DNA of 7,509 bases, taken from positions 1 to 7,509 of the forward strand of contig CAILKA010000664.1 of the NCBI GenBank assembly GCA_903834645.1, read 5' to 3'. The translations under genes were made by a program, and so were the position numbers. This document shows positions 1 through 5,653 of this stretch, piece by piece. This DNA is from an uncultured beta proteobacterium. GTDB lineage: Bacteria > Pseudomonadota > Gammaproteobacteria > Burkholderiales > Burkholderiaceae_C. Below the pieces are notes generated by a model. It worked only from the letters and a program-made list of their open reading frames with translations, was not told the origin of the DNA and did not search any database. The number at the start of each line of letters is the position of its first letter. The stretch's first letter is position 1.

Positions 1-316
1 CGCCACCGCCACCGCTGCGAGCAGTGTCGTACCACTCGACATCAACCCGGCTGGGAGTTGAGATTCCTGCCCCCTCCATAATTTCAACTATCGCTGGCCA
101 AATAGAGGAAGAGGAATCAAAACTCACCTTTCGTCCGCTATTGGCCATTCCCGCAGAAGCCGGCGCCGTCATCGCGCCAAGCCCGAGCAGTGTGGGCGAG
201 GCAAGGGTGGCACCCGTCAAGGCGCCACCCTGGGCAAGGAAGTTGCGTCTGCCGGTGTCCTGGGCGGAGGCGGCGGGGTGGTTGCTCGGGTCAAAGCGGT
301 CGGGTTCGGCTGTCAT
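1..316 (-). CDS. Tat-exported protein, N-terminal part (runs off the left edge)
   Basis: Reading the minus strand from 316 gives 105 open codons to the window edge with no stop. The gene is partial: its start is present and its end is missing. Residues 23-33 carry a twin-arginine motif (RRNFLAQG) after an acidic/polar N-terminus. A hydrophobic stretch with GALTGATL and LLGLGAM follows, and then a likely signal peptidase site after PASA, near residue 55. This is a Tat signal peptide, so the protein is probably exported folded to the periplasm. The visible mature part (KVSFDSSSSIWPAIVEIMEGAG, then VDVEWYDTARSGGGG) matches no family I can name with confidence. Its codons are more AT-rich than those of the neighbours. 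I chose ATG 316 because AGGAG at 327-323 lies 6 nt upstream; the in-frame ATG at 322 abuts that AGGAG directly and is too close. The family is unknown. The signal peptide and gene reality are fairly sure. Confidence 0.75.
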   Translation of the reverse strand, partial: MTAEPDRFDPSNHPAASAQDTGRRNFLAQGGALTGATLASPTLLGLGAMTAPASAGMANSGRKVSFDSSSSIWPAIVEIMEGAGISTPSRVDVEWYDTARSGGGG

Positions 317-322
317 GCTCAT

Positions 323-327
323 CTCCT
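323..327 (-). promoter_or_regulatory. Ribosome binding site that decides the start of the Tat protein
   Basis: The minus strand reads AGGAG followed by ATGAGCATG. Spacing is 0 nt to the first ATG (322) and 6 nt to the second (316), so the second is the likely start. No clear promoter was seen between here and 510. Confidence 0.6.
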
Positions 328-510
328 GATTGAAGCTAGGCCAGCCCAGTGGAGGGGAGGCCGGCCTTGGAGGAGCAGTTTCCCGAAGGACGATCGCGGA
401 GACCTTATCGCCGCAAGTCCCAGAACCGCGGACTTGTACCAGTTCAGCGCCGTGTGCGGCGATCAGCGTGCAAGCGGGATCTGCAGGCGTTGAAGCCATC
501 TTTCCAGCCA

Positions 511-800
511 CTCGCGCAGGACGGGCAGCCGGATGGCGCCGACGTTGAGCCGGTAGTGGAGGTCAGCCCGGAACCCCCGCAGGCGGACTCGGCGCCAAGG
601 TCGACCTTCGTGGCCGCAACCACCCTGCAGTCCACGGGCTGCTCGGTGTTGCTGCCCAGGCGCTGCAGGCAGCGATCCTGCAGCACGCGCAGCAGCTTGG
701 CCTGCAAGGCCAGCGGCATGGACTCGATCTCGTCGAGAAACAGTGTGCCGGCGCTGGCGTGCTCGATGCGGCTGATGCGGCGCTTGAGCGCCCCGGGCAA
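511..800 (-). pseudogene. Fragment of a sigma-54-dependent activator (DctD-like AAA+ domain), frameshifted
   Basis: On the minus strand the readable protein runs from GALKRRISRIEHASAG through the Walker B motif GTLFLDEIESMPL, ALQAKLLRVLQD, a sensor-type VVAATKVDL and, after a change of frame, FRADLHYRLNV and PVLRE. This order is diagnostic of the central ATPase domain of NtrC/DctD-type sigma-54 activators, and the wording (IEHASAGTLFLDEIESMPL) is closest to DctD from memory. Everything else is missing: receiver domain, Walker A, and the C-terminal DNA-binding helices. The residues expected to be the sigma-54-contacting GAFTGA loop before QKRR are replaced by SRLPGALKRR. The two frames join if one G is added in the run of five (C5 on the plus strand, 574-578). 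Homology stops at about 511 and about 800. I see a dead remnant of about 95 codons. The family call is firm and the exact gene is not. Confidence 0.8.
574..578. other. Frameshift site in the sigma-54 activator remnant
   Basis: On the minus strand the reading frame ending ...ESACGG continues as FRADLHYRLN only after a -1 shift here. A sixth base in this C5/G5 run would restore one continuous frame. Confidence 0.65.
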
Positions 801-808
801 ACGGCTTC

Positions 809-826
809 GGCCGGCGCAAGCCGGCT
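809..826. repeat. Perfect 6-bp hairpin with GCAA loop
   Basis: GCCGGC, then GCAA, then GCCGGC (810-825) forms a perfect 6-bp stem, with a possible G-T pair at 809/826. On the plus strand the loop would be a GNRA tetraloop. It lies immediately outside the point where homology of the sigma-54 activator remnant ends. There is no T-tract on either side, so a classical terminator is unlikely. It could be a REP-like element or the scar of a rearrangement; copies elsewhere in the genome would decide. Confidence 0.4.
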
Positions 827-1028
827 GCTGGGGATGTTGGGCTCCTGAAAACTCATCGCGTGGACAACCCCCCGACTCTATTCATCGCGTGCGACCCGCG
901 CGTCATGGATTGCCGATAAGGGATGACACCTGTGAGTCCGACCATCCACACAGCCTGCTGCGGGCTTGGCTCGCCCTCAGGACAGCCGCCAAGTCTGGGG
1001 CCGGGTTAGGGGCCCACCGCGAACAGGA

Positions 1029-1136
1029 AGCCTCGGTTCTTTCCCCAGGCCCGCGTGCTTCGGCATGGCACCTCCCTTCCAAGAGTCCGCGTCGCGGTCG
1101 AAGCGCAGCAAGGGGCGACCTGGTGGAACCGAGGCT
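1029..1136. repeat. Inverted repeat with 11-bp perfect arms
   Basis: AGCCTCGGTTC at 1029-1039 is the exact reverse complement of GAACCGAGGCT at 1126-1136, with 86 bp between them. No transposase or target-site duplication was seen. It may be the ends of a tiny non-autonomous element, or chance. Confidence 0.35.
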
Positions 1137-1171
1137 CGTGCCAGATCAGCAGGCAGCGGTTCGCGCGGCGT

Positions 1172-4100
1172 TCACAACACCCAACGTTTGCGAAAGCCCG
1201 CCACGAACTCCTGGGGCAGCCGGGCCAGCACGCCGGCGGTCCAGGCTTGGCACCTGGCGCGAAAGCCCATGGCCGCCTCCGGATCGCAGGCTTCCAGCAC
1301 CGAGAGCAGCGTCATGTGGGTGTCGCCTCGCCAGATGACGTAGTTGCCGTAGCGCTCCAGCAGCCGGGCCGCTTCGAGCGCGTGCAGCCGCGCGGCCTCG
1401 ACGTTGCCCAGCCGGTATTCCATCGAGGCCAGTTCCACGCACGCCGAAGCAGCCGCCCCCTGGCGCCCCGCCCCAGTGGCCTCCTCGAACACCCGCCGCA
1501 CCAGCGACAGCGCAGGCTCAGGTTCCAGGCTGCCCGAATGCAGCAGGTCCAGCGTCATCGCCACGGGCGAGCCCTGCCCGGCCATCGTCTGGCGCCCCGC
1601 CTCGACCCACGAACGCGCATCGATTCCCCGGTGCCGCTTCTCGGCAGCAACGATGGCCATCTCCCAGGCCGCCAGGCGCGGGTGAGCGCAGGCGGCCCCG
1701 CGTCCAGCGGCTGCGCGAGCACGCTGTCGAAGCGCTCCTCCTGCCCGAGGGTCTGCCACAGCAGCAGCCAGCCCAGGCGCAGCGTCCACTGGCCGTAGGC
1801 ATCGAGCGTCGAGGCTTCCTGGCGAACCAGCAAGGCGCGCGCCGTCTCCAGGTCACCGGCGGCCACCCACATGAGCGCGTCGCCCAGGGTCTGTTGCTCA
1901 TCGGGGCGGTGGCGAGGCCCCACCTGCGGGCGCAGCCGCTCCAACTCCTGCGAGGCCTGCGTCCAACCCTCCAGGTCCCCCGCGAACCACATCGAGGCCT
2001 GCACGATGCGCTGCAACTGGTAGAGATCCACCAGCCGGTGGGCTGCGCGCAGCCGGGCCGCCTGACGCTGCATCTCCCGAGCCTCGAGGGCCGCCTGTTC
2101 GCCGCCCAGCAGGCCCTCAGAGACTCGTCGCAGGTCGGACATCGGCAAGGCGTCCACGCGCGCCGGGTCCTCGCGCACAACCCCGGCCAGTTCGGCGCCC
2201 AGCTCGCGCGCCCAGGCAGGCTGACGCAGCACTCGCACCGTCAACACGAGCGACGCCAGCAGCACCATGCGGTGCGGACTTCCGGGCCGCACCGCCGATA
2301 GGAGCTCTGCCACCGCCTCCTGCGGCGAGGGGCAGTCAGCCAACGCCCAGGTCAGGCAACGCGCCCGCGCCAAGGCGGCGCGCTCGCGCTCGTCGGCCGA
2401 CTGGGCCAGCTCCTGCATGTGGCCCACCGCAGCAGGAATCGCACCGCTGGCCCAGTGCGTGAGCTGGCAACGCAGTTCACACAGCTCGAAGGCCCGGGGG
2501 CCACGCGGCAGGCCCTCGCCCAGCACGAGGTCCAGCAGCTCCACCGCCTCCTGGTCGAGCCCGAGCACGTCCACGAGGTGGTGCGCAGCCTCCAGCGCGT
2601 GCGCAAAGGCCTCGGGCCTGCGACCGGCCGCCACCAGCCTGCGAGCGATCACGCCCGGCTCGGCGCCGCGGCCCAGGAGGAAGTCGGCGATGCGCGCGTT
2701 CAGCACCTCCAGCCCCGTGGCTGGGAGATGGTGCAGCACGGCGGCCCGCGCCAGGTCGTGCGCCAGGCCGCGCTCATCGAAAATGCCAGCCCGCTCCAGC
2801 GCCCGCCAGGCGCGCGCGTGCTCCAGCGGCTGCAGCCCGAGCAGCTCGTCGGCCAGGGGCGATGCGTACTCCTCGCCCGACACGGCCACCAGAAGCGCGA
2901 GGTCCTGCGCCGCGCGGTCCAAGCGCTCGATGCGTGCGCCCAGCATCTCGAGCACGCTCACGGGGCTGGCCCGCAGCAGCTCGGGTTGCTGCGCCCAGCG
3001 CGACTCCCGGATGATCTCGATGGCGAAGTAGGGATTGCCGCCCGAGCGCGCCATGAGCGTGCCTGCGGCCCCAGGCCCGGCAAGCCAGGGCAACTCCATG
3101 CCCTCCAGCATCCCGCGCAGGGCATCCAGCGACAGCGGGCGCAGGTCGATGCGTTCGAGCGCGTCGCTGCCGTCGAGCAGGCTGCGCAACTGCTCGACCC
3201 CGGCGCCGTGCTCGTTCACCCGGGAAGCGAACGCCAGGCCTGGCAACGACGTGACGTCCGTGCTCGTGCGCGCCCGCTTCAGGCGGTCACACCAACTGTG
3301 CAGCACCTCGGCAGACGCCCGGTCGATGAAGTGCAAATCGTCGAAGGCCACCGTCGAGACGCCCCGCTCACCAGCCTGCCGCAGGAAAGCCTCGAAAGCC
3401 GACAGGACCTGGGCGGAGTCGAGCCTGCCTCGGGACCCTCGGCGGGACCGCAAATTCCCCAGCGTCCGCACCGCCACTTCTGGCTCGTCCGCACGACCGG
3501 TCACTTCTGCGCGTGCCAACGCTTCGACCAGGCGCGCCAGGGAGGAGTAGGGCTGGGCCGGGTCAGAGGGACGGCAGGACACGCGCACAGCGTTCGAGCG
3601 GGCCCGCAACGCCTCCTGCAGCAGCCGCGTCTTGCCGAGCCCGGCCTCCCCCGTGACCCAGACGATCCGCCCTTGCCGCAGGGCGAGCCAGATGCGCGGC
3701 AGCAGGGCCTCGCGTTCCACGAAAGGAGGCGAGTCGACGGCGGCAATGCTGGTCTCGCCCAGCGGCAGGCGCTCCTGGTCTTCGTCGCGCGTGAGCAGCA
3801 CCGAGCGATGCAGCGAAGCGGTGGCCGGCGACGGCCCTACACCAAGCTGCGTGGACAAGGCATCCCGGCACCGCTCGAAAGCCACCAGCGCCCCGGCCCG
3901 GTCGTGGCGGGCCATGAGCAGGCGCATCGACAAGCGGCAAGCCCGCTCGTCGGCGGGCCGCTCCTCACTCACCCGGTTGAGCAGGTCCAGGGCGCGGTCG
4001 GTGCCGACTGTGCCATTGGCGAGCTCCTCAGCCTGGTGCAGCGCCGCGTCCAGCGCCAGCTCACGCAGCAGCTCGCGCTCGCGACCCAACAAGCTGGCAA

Positions 4101-4542
4101 ATTCGTCCAGCTCCGGGTACTCGAACTGCCCAAGCAGGGGCTGCTCCAGGAGCAGCCGCACGTCCTGCGGCGCCAGGCTGCTGGCCGGCCTCCTCTTGAA
4201 GGCCGTGATGTCGCAGGTCACCCCGGACGCCGGCTGCACCGTGGCCCCTACGGCGAGCACCGGGCACCCCGCCACGCGCGTAAGCCGGTGCTTCACCACG
4301 CGCACGTTGGTCTGGGCCTGCGAGGTCGAAGCACCCGGCCACATGAGGCTCCAGATCCTCTCGCGGGAGGCGTGCCGGCTCCAGACCGCAAGCAGCAGGA
4401 GCGCCGCATGCTTGCGATCTAGTTCCACCACGGTGCCATCTGCGCGCTGCAGGCGCGGCGTGCCCAGGAGGTGTACGGCCACACGAGTGGCGCCCTCCCC
4501 AGGCTCATCGGAAGGCTTGAAGGCCAGGCCGGCGTCAGCCAA
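1172..4542 (-). CDS. Large AfsR/SARP-like transcriptional regulator: winged helix, BTAD, AAA ATPase, TPR-like; apparent frameshift near 1680
   Basis: With one base restored near 1680 this is a protein of about 1123 residues. Residues 22-110 (HLLGTPRLQRADG, then LDRKHAALLLLAVW and ...LMWPGA...NVRVVKHRL) form the OmpR-like winged helix of SARP regulators. Residues 140-250 form the all-helical BTAD domain (ALDLLNRVSEERPADERACRL, LVAFERCRDALSTQLGVGPSP). An AAA ATPase follows, with Walker A GEAGLGKT at 298-305 and Walker B VAFDDLHFID at about 398-407. The rest, to the C-terminus, is Leu/Ala/Glu-rich helical sequence of TPR type, as in MalT/AfsR-like regulators. It probably acts in the cytoplasm as an ATP-controlled activator; its targets are unknown. 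As the sequence stands, the frame opened at 4542 ends at 1555 (995 residues, the last 42 unrelated), and the true C-terminus (PRLAAWEMAIVAAEK ... FRKRWVL) lies in another frame ending at 1172. No ATG exists near the N-terminus. TTG 4542 is preferred because AGGAG lies 7 nt upstream; GTG 4482, right before the winged helix, is the alternative. Confidence 0.82.
1675..1683. other. Frameshift site in the AfsR/SARP-like gene
   Basis: On the minus strand ...LDAGPPALT is followed by the correct continuation PRLAAWEMAI only after a -1 shift. Adding one C to the CCC run (GGG at 1680-1682 on the plus strand) gives ALTPRLAAW and one continuous frame. The protein-like character on both sides shows that this was a single gene. 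A real deletion would remove about 170 C-terminal residues. Confidence 0.7.
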
Positions 4543-4549
4543 CCCGGTG

Positions 4550-4554
4550 CTCCT
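4550..4554 (-). promoter_or_regulatory. Ribosome binding site supporting a TTG start at 4542
   Basis: The minus strand reads AGGAG, seven bases, then TTG (4542-4540) in frame with the winged helix. The rival GTG at 4482 has a GGGGAGG whose spacing is long, about 11 nt. The frame has no ATG nearby. Confidence 0.45.
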
Positions 4555-4646
4555 GGTCGTGCAGGGACTGGCCGCTCGAATACGGCACTGCCTCAGCTGG
4601 GGGCGGTGCCCGGCGTGCCGGGGGTGTGCGTGCGCCCACCGCAGGG

Positions 4647-4733
4647 GCCCGCAGGCGTGACGATGACGGCCAGCAACCCAGGGCCAAACGATTCGACGAG
4701 TTGAGCAACGCGAACATCGGAGACTTCGGGCAT
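4647..4733 (-). pseudogene. Possible 5' fragment of a PucR-type regulator
   Basis: From ATG 4733 the minus strand encodes 29 residues beginning MPEVSDVRVAQLVESFGPG and continuing LLAVIVTPAG. This resembles, from memory, the first helix and strand of PucR-family regulators (DLVEALGPGLL followed by a short V/A run and APxGLDVPV). After PAG the expected continuation is absent; the frame becomes Gly/Pro/Thr-rich and stops at 4593. I read this as the surviving start of a deleted gene. The match is short, so a chance resemblance or a short unrelated ORF is possible. A palindrome lies just upstream of the ATG. Confidence 0.4.
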
Positions 4734-4734
4734 T

Positions 4735-4761
4735 CTGGAACAATCCTGGAAGCGTTTCCAG
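4735..4761. promoter_or_regulatory. Palindrome with extra half-site, operator candidate
   Basis: CTGGAA-GCGT-TTCCAG (4746-4761) is a perfect dyad with 6-bp arms. A third copy of CTGGAA lies at 4735-4740, giving two direct half-sites 11 bp apart and one inverted. It is just upstream of the minus-strand ATG at 4733 and about 72 bp upstream of the TetR remnant on the plus strand, so it may be the operator of a lost divergent pair. No binding protein can be named. Confidence 0.4.
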
Positions 4762-4832
4762 TTTGTCGACCGCGGTGCGGTGCCGAGCTCGAACTTGCCG
4801 CCTCGGCCCAGCTCGCCCACAGTGCAGCGACG

Positions 4833-5084
4833 TTGCATATGAAGAAATCGGGCCACTACCGCGGCGATCTGCGGCGGTCCCTGATGGACTTGCGGGTGGA
4901 CGTGATGAGGAAGCAGGGCGTATGAGCACTGAACCTGCGGGCCCCGGCCACGTGGCTGGGTGGGTTGTCGGGGGAGCCCCACCAGCACCTCGCCAACCGC
5001 TCCGACCTCCTCGCCGCGATCGCGCAGCAGGCGCAAGCCGTGGCTCGGGCGGTGGCTCGGGCGGTGGCTCAGGGCAAGGTGTAG
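4833..5084 (+). pseudogene. Broken TetR regulator N-terminus, paralogue of the intact copy at 6559
   Basis: The frame reads MKKSGHYRGDLRRSLMDL (ATG 4839), then VDVMRKQGV, then a TGA stop at 4923-4925. It continues in the same frame as ALNLRAPATWLG, HQHLANRSDLLAAIAQ to TAG at 5082-5084. It aligns almost without gaps with residues 4-66 of the intact TetR at 6559 (45 of 63 positions identical by hand count). The TGA sits where the intact copy has Glu32. Nucleotide similarity also reaches about 45 bp upstream of the start (32 of 48 bases identical), so the copy arose by DNA duplication or from an older tandem pair. The TTG at 4833 aligns with the start ATG of the intact copy. The DNA-recognition helix is altered (TRLEVSSGAPY became TWLGGLSGEPH), and the whole C-terminal ligand domain is missing beyond the 12-bp repeats. 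It cannot make a working repressor. Confidence 0.88.
5040..5075 (+). repeat. Tandem repeat, three 12-bp units
   Basis: GTGGCTCGGGCG occurs twice (5040-5051, 5052-5063), followed by an imperfect third copy GTGGCTCAGGGC (5064-5075). It begins at the point where similarity of the TetR remnant to the intact gene ends, which suggests that slippage or a rearrangement formed the truncated 3' end. Confidence 0.75.
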
Positions 5085-5123
5085 CCGCAGGGGGCATCTC
5101 GCGGCGGGTGACCTGACCGCATT

Positions 5124-5180
5124 TAAGCAACAGTTAGATTTTCCTTGACAGGCCGATTGCCATTATCTAAGCTCTGCTTA
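5124..5180 (+). promoter_or_regulatory. Promoter of the DUF2141-SDR-TetR unit inside a large interrupted palindrome
   Basis: TTGACA at 5145-5150 matches the -35 consensus exactly. With a 17-bp spacer the -10 would be TAAGCT (5168-5173), a weak match, in a local AT-rich patch 30-50 bp before the DUF2141 start. Around it, TAAGCA (5124-5129) pairs with TGCTTA (5175-5180), and TTAGAT (5134-5139) pairs with ATCTAA (5165-5170). Both pairs share the axis at 5152 and both leave a 4-base gap. The left arm lies upstream of the -35 and the right arm covers the -10, the layout expected for a repressor operator. The TetR protein encoded two genes downstream is the natural candidate ligand. A second small inverted repeat, AAGCTC/GAGCTT, lies at 5169-5174 and 5191-5196. 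Confidence 0.6.
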
Positions 5181-5200
5181 CTTTAACTCGGAGCTTGATC

Positions 5201-5650
5201 ATGACCCACCGTCCTCTTCTCCTCGTGGCCGCCATCCTGGCCCTTCCCCTGCCCTCCGCCCACGCCGCCAGCCCCTCGGACACCACGCTGCGCGTGGAAG
5301 CCGCCACCTTCCGCAACGTCCGTGGCGACGCCGGCTGCCTGCTCTACAAGGCGGCCGAGGGCTTCCCTGACCAGCTGGACAAGGCCTTTCGCGTGCTGCA
5401 CGTGCCCATCGAGCAGGGCCGCGCCGTGTGCGAGTTCAAGGACGTGCCGGCCGGCACCTACGCGGTGATCGTCCTGCACGACGAGAACCTGAACAAGAAG
5501 ATGGACAAGAACTTCCTGGGCATCCCGCAGGAAGGCTGGGGCGTGAGCAACAACGTGCGCCCGGCCCTTTCTGCTCCACGCTTCCAGGACGCGACCTTCA
5601 CCGTCAAGCCCTCGACCCCCGCCACCGTGACCATCCAGTTGGGGTACTGA
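5201..5650 (+). CDS. Secreted DUF2141 protein
   Basis: The 149-residue product starts with a Sec signal peptide (THRP, a hydrophobic run to about residue 18, likely cleavage after SAHA at 22). The mature part is one DUF2141 domain. Its signature is VPAGTYAVIVLHDENLNKKMD at 82-102 (shown in parts: PAGTYAV, HDENLNKKMD), followed by NFLGIPQEGWGVSNN (104-118) and a C-terminal beta strand (VTIQLGY). Cys46 and Cys77 could form a disulphide in the periplasm. The domain is beta-rich, and its acidic HDEN..K.D segment may bind a metal, but no biochemical role is established for the family to my knowledge. ATG 5201 is chosen because GGAG at 5190-5193 lies 7 nt upstream and the signal peptide starts there. 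It is the first gene of the unit; the SDR start follows its stop after 3 bases, so the two are surely co-transcribed. Confidence 0.92.
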   Translation: MTHRPLLLVAAILALPLPSAHAASPSDTTLRVEAATFRNVRGDAGCLLYKAAEGFPDQLDKAFRVLHVPIEQGRAVCEFKDVPAGTYAVIVLHDENLNKKMDKNFLGIPQEGWGVSNNVRPALSAPRFQDATFTVKPSTPATVTIQLGY

Positions 5651-5653
5651 GCC

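Larger units (their letters stand above)
801..1171. other. Stretch of about 370 bp without a convincing gene
   Basis: No recognisable protein was found on either strand. It holds the GCAA-loop hairpin (809-826); a 10-bp direct repeat TCATCGCGTG at 853-862 and 882-891; an 11-bp inverted repeat with arms at 1029-1039 and 1126-1136; and a 29-codon minus-strand frame (1066-977) that starts with ATG four bases after GGGAGG but resembles nothing known to me. The frame that follows the stop at 1172 stays open on the minus strand for about 55 codons, to a TAA inside the GGGCCCCTAACCC stretch, without recognisable similarity. The region may be decayed sequence belonging with the adjacent activator remnant. 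Confidence 0.5.

Noticed and set aside
977..1066. 29-codon minus-strand ORF with a good Shine-Dalgarno (GGGAGG, 4 nt, ATG)
   Set aside because: No recognisable sequence features, overlaps one arm of the inverted repeat, and lies in apparently decayed DNA. Kept only as a remark in the gene-free stretch.
1066..1080. Possible sigma-54 promoter (TGGCAC-N5-TTCC)
   Set aside because: The -12 element lacks the conserved GC, and no gene follows on that strand.
349..1338. A plus-strand open frame of 329 codons across the left region
   Set aside because: It runs antisense to both the sigma-54 activator remnant and the 3' end of the large regulator, crosses two unrelated genes, and has an Arg/Ser/Pro-rich composition without motifs.
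2419..4422. A plus-strand open frame of 667 codons
   Set aside because: It lies opposite the AfsR/SARP-like gene, whose minus-strand frame shows real domains. The plus-strand protein is Arg/Gln/Pro/His-rich without motifs, as expected for a shadow frame in GC-rich DNA.
4923..4925. In-frame TGA of the TetR copy as selenocysteine or programmed readthrough
   Set aside because: It replaces a Glu in an ordinary DNA-binding domain, there is no visible SECIS-like context, and the gene is also truncated at its 3' end. A simple nonsense mutation is the better reading.
4543..5130. Upstream extension of the large regulator to a start at 5130
   Set aside because: The extra 196 residues are Pro/Arg/Gly-rich, antisense to the TetR remnant and overlap the PucR-like fragment. 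Domain homology begins only near 4480.
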